Source of the DNA: Candidatus Omnitrophota bacterium
GTDB lineage: Bacteria; Omnitrophota; Gorgyraeia; Duberdicusellales; 4484-171
DNA: 6,026 nt
Direction: 5' to 3'
Assembly (NCBI GenBank): GCA_028702365.1
Contig: JAQVOZ010000093.1
Coordinates: 1-6,026, forward strand
The notes under the pieces were generated by a model. That model was not told where the DNA came from, made no database searches, and saw only the letters and a program-made list of their open reading frames with translations. Position numbers and translations under genes: made by a program. This document shows positions 1 through 5,285 of the stretch, in pieces. Each line of letters begins with the position of its first letter. The stretch's first letter is position 1.

Positions 1-83
1 CAGACGGCAAGGATCGTCCCCGAGACCGATGCGATCCCGTAGGAGATGTGTTTGGGCGTGTCCGGACTGAAGTACTTCAGGAA
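1..83 (-). CDS. Fragment of ArsP_1/DUF318-like permease (probably foreign to the rest)
   Basis: Read on the minus strand from base 83 down to 3, this stretch gives 27 codons without a stop. The peptide begins FLKYFSPDTPKH and ends SYGIASVSGTILAV. From memory, the AxVSGTILAV stretch resembles the segment just before the CSCTVLPLF signature of the ArsP_1 (PF03773, formerly DUF318) permeases, which are membrane exporters linked to metal or arsenic efflux. The similarity is recalled, not searched. The frame meets a stop (bases 99-101) soon after crossing base 84, so the N-terminal part is missing, and the C-terminal part lies off the window. GC content is about 58%, clearly higher than the neighbouring genes. 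It may instead be a random open frame, because the piece is short. Confidence 0.5.
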
Positions 84-88
84 CCGTG
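80..88. other. Probable chimeric junction / breakpoint
   Basis: Three changes coincide here. Base composition drops from about 58% GC to an AT-rich background. The minus-strand permease-like frame loses its family-like sequence. The plus-strand QueE-like frame starts in mid-domain at TVYLETNG, and going further upstream it reaches a TGA at 68-70 within a few codons. Both genes are therefore cut at the same point. An assembly or amplification chimera at a contig end is the simplest reading; a real deletion or rearrangement is possible. Confidence 0.6.
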
Positions 89-472
89 TATCTTGAAACT
101 AATGGAATCATGTATGAAAATTTGAAAGAAGTTATCGATTTTGTTGATATAATAGCAATGGATTTTAAATTGCCTTCCTCGACCAATTTGATTAATTTTT
201 GGAAGCCGCATGAGCAGTTTTTGAAAATCGCATCAACGAAAGAAGTGTTTATCAAGGCTATAATCGGTAAAGATACTGAAGCGGATGATATTTTTGAATC
301 CATAAGAATAATTAAAAAAATAAAACCGGATGTGCCGTTTGCGCTCCAGTCGCAAAACCCTTTCGAGGAATTTTTAGAAGAGAAACTTATATTTTTAGCC
401 GATATCTGCCAAAAAGAACATATAGATGTAAGAACTACGTGCCAACTGCATAAAATATTGGGTGTTAAATGA
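86..472 (+). CDS. queE: QueE-like radical SAM protein, C-terminal fragment (7-carboxy-7-deazaguanine synthase)
   Basis: The 128 visible residues match the C-terminal half of the QueE branch of the radical SAM proteins. This enzyme converts 6-carboxytetrahydropterin to 7-carboxy-7-deazaguanine in the queuosine (or other 7-deazapurine) pathway in the cytoplasm. Support comes from YLETNG near the start, the strand motif IIAMDFKLPSS (residues 22-32), where QueE proteins carry a DIKLPSS-like motif, and the closing segment DVRTTCQLHKILGVK, close to the usual DVRVIPQTHKILG ending. The N-terminal part with the CxxxCxxC iron-sulfur motif is absent. The GTG at 86 is only the first start-like codon after the breakpoint, not a believable start, because family members begin roughly 80-100 residues earlier. 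No other queuosine gene is visible in the window. The stop overlaps the next start (ATGA), so the two are probably co-translated. Another radical SAM activase-like family is the main alternative. Confidence 0.72.
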   Translation: MYLETNGIMYENLKEVIDFVDIIAMDFKLPSSTNLINFWKPHEQFLKIASTKEVFIKAIIGKDTEADDIFESIRIIKKIKPDVPFALQSQNPFEEFLEEKLIFLADICQKEHIDVRTTCQLHKILGVK

Positions 473-1317
473 AGCGTTTATCAAAGCACGATATTGAGCT
501 ATTAGTCAAAGAGGCAAATTTTTCTCTCCGGAAAGACATTGTGAGGTTATTGAGCAAAGCTTATGCCGTCGAAACAAATAAAAAAGCAAAAAAAGCTTTA
601 AGCTGGATTTTGGAAAATGCAAATATTGCAAAAAAGGAGAGCCTTGCAATATGTCAGGATACCGGTTTGCCGGTTATTTTTATTGAAGTAGGCAAGGATG
701 AATCTATATCCTGTTCATCTATAAAAAATATCGAGAAGCAAGTTTCTCTGGCTTATAGCAAAAATTTCCTGCGTCCTTTTGCAGTTTTGCCGCTTGCAAG
801 AAAAAGCCCTTCTTATAAAGGTGCAATCACGCATGTTGATTTTAACCCGGACAAAAAAGGCATAAACATAACTATTTTCCCAAAGGGTTTCGGCAGCGAA
901 AATAAATCACAGCTTAAGATGTTTAATCCAACTGTCAGCCTGGCTGAGATTGAAGACTTTATCATCGAAAGCGTTAAAAGGGCAGGGCCGGAAGCTTGTC
1001 CGCCTTTCGTCATCGGAATTGGAATAGGAGGAACATCTGACTGCGCGTTGCTTCTGGCTAAAAAAGCCCTTCTTGGCAGGATAGATTTTCCAAATAAAGA
1101 TAAATTTTTAGATAACCTCGAAAAAAGGCTGCTTAAAAAAATAAATGCATTAAATATAGGGCCAATGGGTTTAGGAGGCAGGCACACGGCTTTAGCGGTC
1201 AAGATAAAAACTGTTGCCACCCATATAGCAGGGCTTCCTGTAGGGATAAATATAAGCTGTCATGCTCTTCGCAGCGCAGGCCGAAGGTTTAAGAATATTA
1301 TTACAGATGAAAAATAA
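469..1317 (+). CDS. fumA: Class I fumarate hydratase, alpha subunit
   Basis: This is the N-terminal-domain subunit of the two-subunit, oxygen-sensitive [4Fe-4S] fumarase (TtdA/FumA family), which interconverts fumarate and malate in the cytoplasm. At 282 residues it has the normal length for the free alpha subunit. Visible signatures are ICQDTG (61-66), PKGFGSEN (138-145), CPPFVIGIGIGG (177-188), GGRHTALAV (236-244), HIAGLPV (252-258) and CHALRSA (264-270). Cys62, Cys177 and Cys264 are the expected cluster ligands. The related L(+)-tartrate dehydratase alpha subunit cannot be excluded from sequence alone. The ATG overlaps the queE stop by 4 bases, with no good Shine-Dalgarno, suggesting translational coupling. 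The beta subunit is not adjacent: it lies at 2474-3007, beyond a membrane-protein gene and efp. Confidence 0.93.
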   Translation: MKRLSKHDIELLVKEANFSLRKDIVRLLSKAYAVETNKKAKKALSWILENANIAKKESLAICQDTGLPVIFIEVGKDESISCSSIKNIEKQVSLAYSKNFLRPFAVLPLARKSPSYKGAITHVDFNPDKKGINITIFPKGFGSENKSQLKMFNPTVSLAEIEDFIIESVKRAGPEACPPFVIGIGIGGTSDCALLLAKKALLGRIDFPNKDKFLDNLEKRLLKKINALNIGPMGLGGRHTALAVKIKTVATHIAGLPVGINISCHALRSAGRRFKNIITDEK

Positions 1318-1777
1318 GTGGTTGCTTGCGGTAAGGATAATTACGGCGTTTGTGCTATTTATTAATTTACTGCTTTTGCTTCCGGCGAGCCGTAAAGTGC
1401 TTTTACATATAGATGATGTTGTGCATTTTTCATTGTTTAAAAGCTTGATAATCTCTCCTTTGGGTTTTTACCAGGATCTCGCGTTCATGCCTTATCAGCT
1501 GTTTTTTTCGTTTATAATTTCGACTATAATAGTTTGCGTGTTTATTCTGATGTCAAAGAATCTTGCCAGGATAATATTCATTCTTTTTCAATGCGGAATA
1601 ATTTTATTCGGTTTGGTTGTTATGGTTTTATTCGCAATAATAAGCAGGCAGAGCAGAATGTATTGGATTTTTGATACTTTTGTCCGTATTTGTCTTTTCC
1701 CGGCTATCTATTGCGCGTTTTTTTCATTGCCAAAAGTAAGGAAACAGTTTAAAAGTAATAAATTACAAAGAATATAA
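1307..1777 (+). CDS. Small four-helix membrane protein, unknown function
   Basis: I do not recognise this 156-residue protein. Hydropathy read by eye suggests four membrane helices at about residues 5-27, 63-83, 87-112 and 121-141. A polar loop (28-62, containing HIDDVVH) follows helix 1, and a basic tail (PKVRKQFKSNKLQRI) probably lies in the cytoplasm. I chose the ATG at 1307, which gives MKNKWLL, a normal start to a first membrane segment. The same frame is open back to an ATG at 1262, but that would overlap fumA by 56 bases and add a peptide that looks like out-of-frame fumA. With the 1307 start the overlap is 11 bases. No strong ribosome binding site is seen, so translation may depend on that of fumA. 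It sits between fumA and efp without a visible promoter. Confidence 0.75.
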   Translation: MKNKWLLAVRIITAFVLFINLLLLLPASRKVLLHIDDVVHFSLFKSLIISPLGFYQDLAFMPYQLFFSFIISTIIVCVFILMSKNLARIIFILFQCGIILFGLVVMVLFAIISRQSRMYWIFDTFVRICLFPAIYCAFFSLPKVRKQFKSNKLQRI

Positions 1778-1794
1778 ACATACGGAGGCATTTT

Positions 1795-2349
1795 ATGAAA
1801 GCATCAGGGCTAAGAAAAGGTTCAGTTATTGACGAGAAAGGCGCGCTTTTTATAGTGGTTGATATGGACCATAGGACGCCGGGCAATTACAGGGCATGCT
1901 ATCAGGTTTACCTTAAGAATTTAAAGGACGGCCGGGTTATAAAACAGCGTTACAACCCCGATGATGAGGTCAATGAAGCAAGATTGGAAGCTCAAAAAGC
2001 CCAATATCTGTATCATGACAGCAGCGGATTTCATTTTATGGATATGGAAACCTATGAGACGGTTATATTAAGTGAAGAGGTTGTGGGCGATGCTAAAAAT
2101 TATATTAAGGAAAACTCAGAAATAAAATTCTTATATTACAACAATAAGCCTGTTTCTATAGAGCTACAGTCTAGAGTTGACCTTGCTGTGACAGAGGCGC
2201 CTGTCGGTTTAAGAGGGGACACTGAAGGAACCGCCAGGAAGCAGGTTACTCTTGAAACCGGATTTAAGCTTAATGTTCCGCTTTTTATAAAAGAAGGGGA
2301 CATTATTACTATTGACACCTCAACCGGAGAATATGTGGGGCGGGCATAA
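1795..2349 (+). CDS. efp: Elongation factor P (variant with Asn at the tip position)
   Basis: EF-P binds between the ribosomal P and E sites and relieves stalling at polyproline stretches. The 184-residue length and the three beta-barrel domains fit the family: an N-terminal KOW-like domain (about 1-63), a middle domain with YLYHDSSGFHFMDMETYE (71-88), and a C-terminal OB domain with APVGLRGDTEG, ATLETG-like VTLETG, VPLFIKEGD and the terminal GEYVGRA. Aligning by eye with E. coli EF-P, the loop VKPGKGQ becomes RTPGNYR, so the residue usually modified (Lys34 in E. coli) is Asn31 here. Neither EpmA-type lysylation nor EarP-type rhamnosylation could act on it. The paralogue YeiP is less likely, because the loop and C-terminus fit EF-P better. 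A strong GGAGG (1784-1788) lies 6 bases before the ATG. The gap to the preceding gene is 17 bases. Confidence 0.93.
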   Translation: MKASGLRKGSVIDEKGALFIVVDMDHRTPGNYRACYQVYLKNLKDGRVIKQRYNPDDEVNEARLEAQKAQYLYHDSSGFHFMDMETYETVILSEEVVGDAKNYIKENSEIKFLYYNNKPVSIELQSRVDLAVTEAPVGLRGDTEGTARKQVTLETGFKLNVPLFIKEGDIITIDTSTGEYVGRA

Positions 2350-2357
2350 TATATGAA

Positions 2358-2462
2358 AAATTCCAAATCACAAATTCCAAATTACAAGCCTTACGCGTTT
2401 AGGGCATTGAAATTTGGGGAATTGGAACTTATTTGGAATTTGGTGTTTGGAGCTTGGAATTT
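2358..2462. repeat. Intergenic imperfect palindrome built from TTGGAATTTG-type units
   Basis: The gap between efp and fumB is filled with variants of one short word. The left half has AAATTCCAA (2358-2366) and CAAATTCCAAAT (2371-2382). The right half has their exact complements in nested order, ATTTGGAATTTG (2431-2442) and TTGGAATTT (2454-2462). Paired, they form a 12-bp helix and a 9-bp helix separated by an asymmetric internal loop, with a 48-base apical region that holds another partial unit (GGGGAATTGGAA, 2417-2428). There is no T-tract after it, so it is not a standard terminator. It looks like a dispersed intergenic repeat, perhaps a small REP/MITE-like element, though only a genome search could show other copies. 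Part of it is open in the fumB frame. Confidence 0.7.
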
Positions 2463-2473
2463 ATAATTCTGAA

Positions 2474-3007
2474 ATGCGAAAAAGAACTGATATGGTAAAA
2501 GATAATGGTTTAGAGAAGTTAAAGGCAGGAGAAGAAATTTTGTTCTCAGGTTACGTGTATACTGCAAGAGACCAGGCGCATAAAAAACTTGTTGAATTGA
2601 TTAAGGGAAAAAAGAAACTGCCGTTAGATTTAAAGAACCAAATCATTTATTATTGCGGCCCAACCAAAGCGCCCCTGGATAAGATTATCGGCTCCTGCGG
2701 CCCTACTACTTCAAGCCGGATGGATAAGTTTGTTGAGCCGATTTTAAAGATGGGCATAGCGGCAATGATAGGAAAAGGCCGCAGGTCAAAAAAGGTACGC
2801 GAGCTGATAAAAAAATATAAATGCGCTTATTTTGTCGCACCGGCAGGTTGCGGCGCGCTTTTGGCTAAAAAGGTTCTATCGAAAAAGCTTGTATGTTTCA
2901 AGGAGCTTGGCCCGGAGGCGGTTTATAAGCTTAAAGTAAACGCTTTTCCTCTGATTGTTGCCATAGATAGCAGGGGAAGCGATTTATACAAACGTTTAGG
3001 AGAATAG
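2474..3007 (+). CDS. fumB: Class I fumarate hydratase, beta subunit
   Basis: This is the C-terminal-domain subunit (TtdB/FumB family) that pairs with the alpha subunit at 469-1317 to form active class I fumarase. With this start it has 177 residues. Recognisable features are LKAGEEILFSGYVYTARDQAH (a LkaGD...TARDaAH family block, about 16-36), YYCGPTKAP (59-67), GSCGPTTSSRMD (73-84), which binds substrate in the family, IGKGRRSKKV (99-108) and VAPAGCGALLAKKV (121-134). The start is uncertain. The frame is open upstream through the palindromic repeat to a TTG at 2414, but that extension encodes repeat-derived sequence. ATG at 2474 gives a family-like leader; ATG at 2492 (MVKDNGLEKL) is equally plausible. 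Neither has a clear Shine-Dalgarno. The next gene starts 2 bases after the stop. Confidence 0.92.
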   Translation: MRKRTDMVKDNGLEKLKAGEEILFSGYVYTARDQAHKKLVELIKGKKKLPLDLKNQIIYYCGPTKAPLDKIIGSCGPTTSSRMDKFVEPILKMGIAAMIGKGRRSKKVRELIKKYKCAYFVAPAGCGALLAKKVLSKKLVCFKELGPEAVYKLKVNAFPLIVAIDSRGSDLYKRLGE

Positions 3008-3009
3008 CT

Positions 3010-3567
3010 ATGCTTTCAATTTTTTTCTTTAAAATTCTAAAGCCTTTATTGAGTCTGGGTTCTTTCGTGGTATTTTTTTTAATTTTATTTTTTGTATGCG
3101 CAAACTTTTATTTCTCCTTAAGCAATAAAAAACGGAAACTTCCGCTCGCAGTCATACTTATAGCCGGGATTAATATTTCTGTAGGCGTAGTTTCTTTGAT
3201 AATTATGTTTGTGTTCAAGGGAACAGATTCTTTTGCATATGATTTCCTCATAAGAGCAGGGATTTTTTTATTCGCAGCTGCCAATGTACTCATTGGCATA
3301 ATTTTAGTAAAGCTAAAAACTTACGCGAAATTATTGACGCTTTGTCTTTTTATTATTTTCGCAATTTTGGATATTATCCTTACTCTTACTACAGAACATT
3401 CAAAGCATGTTTTTGGTTTAATAGGGTTTTATGCAGTAATATTTACCATGTATTATTTCGGTTTAAACGATAAATATTTTAAGAAGAATGACGATGATTT
3501 TTCGATGCGTGAAGATGCAGCCAAGAAAAAAGACTATTCAAGTCTTACGGATTTTTTCAAGGAATAA
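3010..3567 (+). CDS. Five-helix membrane protein, unknown function
   Basis: I do not recognise this 185-residue protein. By eye it has five hydrophobic helices, at about residues 14-37, 44-69, 79-101, 105-126 and 133-151, with short basic loops (NKKRK at 39-43, KLKTYAK at 101-107). A charged C-terminal tail of about 34 residues contains KKNDDDF and AAKKKDYSSLTDFFKE and is probably soluble. An AGGAGA (2998-3003) inside the end of fumB sits 6 bases before the ATG, and the intergenic gap is only 2 bases, so it is almost certainly co-transcribed with fumB. There are no transporter or enzyme motifs. It resembles the other orphan membrane protein (1307-1777) in general type, but I see no shared motif. 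Confidence 0.78.
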   Translation: MLSIFFFKILKPLLSLGSFVVFFLILFFVCANFYFSLSNKKRKLPLAVILIAGINISVGVVSLIIMFVFKGTDSFAYDFLIRAGIFLFAAANVLIGIILVKLKTYAKLLTLCLFIIFAILDIILTLTTEHSKHVFGLIGFYAVIFTMYYFGLNDKYFKKNDDDFSMREDAAKKKDYSSLTDFFKE

Positions 3568-3587
3568 TTTTGGGAAAGCTATATTTG

Positions 3588-3618
3588 CCCCTTGCGCCTA
3601 CCCAGCAGGCTTTCGGGG
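3588..3618 (+). other. GC-rich hairpin in the gene-free stretch before rph
   Basis: The stretch 3568-3800 has no gene. Its first structured part pairs CCCC (3588-3591) with GGGG (3615-3618) and GCCT (3596-3599) with AGGC (3607-3610), leaving a symmetric 4x4 internal loop (TTGC facing TTTC) and the apical loop ACCCAGC. It stands out as GC-rich in an AT-rich surrounding. There is no T-tract right after it, although CGCACTAGCGTTTTT at 3625-3639 could end transcripts weakly. It may be the 3' region of the fumB operon transcript or part of a structured RNA. Confidence 0.4.
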
Positions 3619-3656
3619 TTAATTCGCACTAGCGTTTTTGTTGTGTGTGGGTACAC

Positions 3657-3684
3657 TTGAGAAAATAATGTGCTTATCTAAAAC
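3657..3684 (+). promoter_or_regulatory. Weak candidate sigma70-type promoter for rph
   Basis: TTGAGA (3657-3662) and TAAAAC (3679-3684) are separated by 16 bases and would start transcription near 3690, within the nested inverted repeat. The -35 matches consensus at 5 of 6 positions and the -10 at 4 of 6. In an AT-rich region such matches can arise by chance, so this is only a candidate. Confidence 0.25.
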
Positions 3685-3772
3685 GTACTTCCGGGCGCCT
3701 GTATACTGGAAAAATTTTCTGTTGTTTGGGACAGGAAATTTTTCCAAAACGCTTCGGAAGTTAATTTTTTAG
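3678..3772 (+). other. Nested inverted repeat with a 16-bp central helix and T6 tract upstream of rph
   Basis: The core pairs TGGAAAAATTTTCTGT (3707-3722) with ACAGGAAATTTTTCCA (3731-3746): 16 consecutive pairs with a single G-T wobble, around the 8-base loop TGTTTGGG. Outside it, ACTTCCG (3687-3693) pairs with CGGAAGT (3755-3761), and CTAAAA (3678-3683) pairs with TTTTAG (3767-3772). A run of six T (3765-3770) follows the 7-bp helix, so the element could act as an unusual long terminator for the upstream operon, as an attenuator in the rph leader, or as the scar of a small palindromic element. The helix also reads as DNA on the other strand, where no gene is present. Confidence 0.55.
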
Positions 3773-3783
3773 CCTATGGCTAA
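3769..3783 (+). promoter_or_regulatory. Small palindrome next to the rph ribosome binding site
   Basis: TTAGCC (3769-3774) and GGCTAA (3778-3783) form a perfect 6-bp helix with the loop TAT, ending 8 bases before the AGGAG of rph. It shares bases 3769-3772 with the outermost helix of the preceding nested repeat, so the two pairings exclude each other. It may be a leader hairpin or a DNA operator; nothing shows which. Confidence 0.3.
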
Positions 3784-3800
3784 GAAATTAAGGAGTAAAT

Positions 3801-4529
3801 ATGAAAAGAATTGACGGTAGAGCGTTTGAGGAACTTAGAAAAATAAAAATAGAAAGAAATTTTATAAAACATGCAGATGGCTCATGCCTTATTGAGTTTG
3901 GGCAAACCCGTGTGATATGTACGGCAACTATCGATAAAAACGTACCCTTGTTTTTGCGTAATTCCGGAACTGGATGGGTTACTTCCGAATACGGAATGCT
4001 TCCCCGTTCAACGCAGGTGCGTATTCCGAGGGATAAGAATTCCGGAAGAACCATGGAAATACAGCGGCTAATCGGCCGATCGCTGAGAAGTATAGTTGAC
4101 TTAAGAAATATCGGCGAACGTACAATTTATATTGATTGCGATGTTATACAGGCTGATGGGGGCACGCGTGTTTCTTCGATCGTTGGCGGATTCTGTGCTC
4201 TTTGCGATAGTTTATATAAGCTGTTTAAAGCGGGGGTTATAAGCAAAATGTGTATAACTGATTTTTTGGGTGCGGTAAGCGTTGGAATATGGAAAGGTAA
4301 ATATATCCTTGATTTGAATTTCGCAGAAGATTCAGAGGCTGAAGTTGACATGAATATTGTTATGAAATCTTCAGGAGAATTCATAGAATTACAGGGTACC
4401 GGCGAGCATGGTTCGTTTTCAAAAGATGATTTAAATGCGCTAATCGACCTTGGAAAAAAAGGAATAGAAGAGATAATCGATATCGAAAGAAATCTTCTTA
4501 AAGATATTCTTTCGAGCATAGAATTTTAA
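3801..4529 (+). CDS. rph: Ribonuclease PH
   Basis: RNase PH is a phosphate-dependent 3'-to-5' exoribonuclease that trims tRNA 3' ends as a hexameric ring. The 242-residue length fits. Diagnostic blocks are MKRIDGRAFEELR (1-13), FGQTRVICTATI (33-44), GWVTSEYGMLPRST (58-71), SGRTMEIQRLIGRSLR (81-96), IDCDVIQADGGTR (111-123) and LDLNFAEDSEAEVDMN (170-185). Arg83 and Arg123 are the expected phosphate-binding residues, and Asp177 and Asp183 the expected metal/catalytic residues. Two differences from the usual consensus are the 3-4 residue shorter loop before SGRTMEIQ and VSSIVGG after GTR where TxSITGA is typical. The ATG has AGGAG 5 bases upstream (3791-3795). The usual partner, the dITP/XTP pyrophosphatase gene, is not directly downstream. 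Confidence 0.95.
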   Translation: MKRIDGRAFEELRKIKIERNFIKHADGSCLIEFGQTRVICTATIDKNVPLFLRNSGTGWVTSEYGMLPRSTQVRIPRDKNSGRTMEIQRLIGRSLRSIVDLRNIGERTIYIDCDVIQADGGTRVSSIVGGFCALCDSLYKLFKAGVISKMCITDFLGAVSVGIWKGKYILDLNFAEDSEAEVDMNIVMKSSGEFIELQGTGEHGSFSKDDLNALIDLGKKGIEEIIDIERNLLKDILSSIEF

Positions 4530-4574
4530 TGGGCGGCTTTTGGTCGGGCGTGAAGCGAAAACAAGGGAGAGAAT

Positions 4575-5126
4575 ATGAAAATTATTAATCCGGTTTCTGT
4601 GATGTTGATTTTGTTTTTGCTTGGAGGCTGTCTCACTACGAATAAAAATAAAACTGCGAAAAACAAGAATATAGAAACTTATAGGCTTGATTTAGATAGC
4701 GATATGATTGAAGAATCAGTCGAGATTGATGACCGTTTTGTGGCGCATGGGGATATGGTAATTAGGGTAACCAAGCCTGTCAGGAATAGAAATGCAGAGC
4801 CGAAAACATTTAACTTTACAATTACCGGGCAGTTTAACCGGGTTGAATTTGCCGAATTGGGCTGTGACGGTTTAAAGCAAATGCTTATTTATTACGACAC
4901 GGGGAAAAACTTTTCTCATCTTGTTATCTATAAATTTAAGAACGATAAACTGACGCAGATTTTTTTAGGCAGCAGTAATTGCGATGTCGAGACAGATTTC
5001 GATACTGTCCCAAGGGTAAAAATAGGAAAAAACGCAAATGGCGGGAAAGATTGTTCTGTTATCGGCCGTGGCAGTGAATGGGAGAGTTGGGCGTGGGATG
5101 GGGAAAAATTTGTCAAAGAGCAATAA
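4575..5126 (+). CDS. Predicted lipoprotein, unknown function
   Basis: The 183-residue product begins with a lipoprotein signal: Lys2, a hydrophobic stretch (residues 7-16) and the lipobox LGGC, with Cys19 as the predicted acylated residue. A Lys/Asn-rich linker follows (23-34). The mature part has an acidic segment DLDSDMIEESVEI (39-51), like the loops of calcium-binding or beta-propeller repeat proteins, and ends WESWAWDGEKFVKEQ. From memory such endings are common in small secreted proteins that report on a value or state, but I do not recognise a family. AGGGAGAG (4564-4571) provides a ribosome binding site close to the ATG. The 45-base gap after rph holds no clear terminator, so it may be read from the rph transcript. 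After the stop, a weak AAAGA/TCTTT hairpin followed by TTTATAT could end transcription. Confidence 0.75.
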   Translation: MKIINPVSVMLILFLLGGCLTTNKNKTAKNKNIETYRLDLDSDMIEESVEIDDRFVAHGDMVIRVTKPVRNRNAEPKTFNFTITGQFNRVEFAELGCDGLKQMLIYYDTGKNFSHLVIYKFKNDKLTQIFLGSSNCDVETDFDTVPRVKIGKNANGGKDCSVIGRGSEWESWAWDGEKFVKEQ

Positions 5127-5152
5127 TCTTTTTATATACTTTAAATTTATTA

Positions 5153-5180
5153 TTGACATTTAGCGTGTTAATCGTAAAAT
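5153..5180 (+). promoter_or_regulatory. Sigma70-type promoter upstream of nfnA
   Basis: A perfect TTGACA (5153-5158) is followed after 16 bases by TAAAAT (5175-5180), a 5-of-6 match to TATAAT. Transcription would start about 5187. This is the best promoter in the window and lies 106 bases upstream of the nfnA start. The RNA runs directly into the paired hairpins at 5192-5228. Confidence 0.7.
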
Positions 5181-5191
5181 AGACTAATTTC

Positions 5192-5209
5192 AAGGACAAA
5201 GGCGTCCTT
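5192..5209 (+). promoter_or_regulatory. Candidate antiterminator hairpin
   Basis: AAGGAC (5192-5197) pairs perfectly with GTCCTT (5204-5209) around the loop AAAGGC. The 3' arm of this helix is also the middle of the 5' arm of the following terminator, so only one of the two can form. The helix would begin only about five bases from the predicted RNA 5' end, leaving little room for a ligand-binding domain. Confidence 0.5.
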
Positions 5210-5238
5210 TCTACACAGGAGGGGACGCTATTTTTTTT
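5202..5238 (+). terminator. Intrinsic terminator in the nfnA leader
   Basis: GCGTCCTTTCT (5202-5212) pairs with GGAGGGGACGC (5218-5228) around the loop ACACA: 11 consecutive pairs, three of them G-T. A short TA is followed by eight T (5231-5238). This is a regular Rho-independent terminator, placed right behind a promoter and before the nfnA start, so it would yield an RNA of about 50 bases unless bypassed. It is either an attenuator for nfnA or the end of a tiny independent RNA. Confidence 0.72.
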
Positions 5239-5285
5239 ATCCTGGTTGTTTAGTTTTTAAACATTTAATGCGCAAAATTTAAGCA

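Noticed and set aside
813..1220. Minus-strand open frame of 135 codons
   Set aside because: It lies entirely within fumA, whose family motifs are intact; the peptide has no recognisable domain and no ribosome binding site context.
1262..1306. Earlier ATG for the first membrane protein
   Set aside because: It lies inside the conserved fumA CHALRSA region and would give a 56-base overlap; the ATG at 1307 gives a natural membrane-protein N-terminus.
2414..2473. Upstream TTG start extending fumB by 20 residues
   Set aside because: The extension is a translation of the palindromic repeat (Trp/Leu-rich, no family similarity); the ATGs at 2474 or 2492 fit the family length.
3588..3625. Integron attC-like site
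   Set aside because: The hairpin has symmetric arms, but the GTT following GGG is not part of a GTTRRRY core and there is no matching RYYYAAC on the other side; no integrase is present.
4127..4519. Minus-strand open frame of 130 codons, and a second at 3788-4054
   Set aside because: Both are antisense to rph, which is complete with catalytic residues; their Ser/Ile-rich composition is typical of shadow frames.
4928..5159. Minus-strand frames over the lipoprotein end, and similar ones in nfnA (5279-5482, 5780-5971)
   Set aside because: They are shadows of well-supported plus-strand genes, with no domain or start signal of their own.
5192..5238. Known riboswitch (preQ1, c-di-GMP, guanidine, fluoride classes)
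   Set aside because: I compared remembered consensus features and found no convincing match; the leader is too short and lacks the conserved loops. A covariance-model search would decide.
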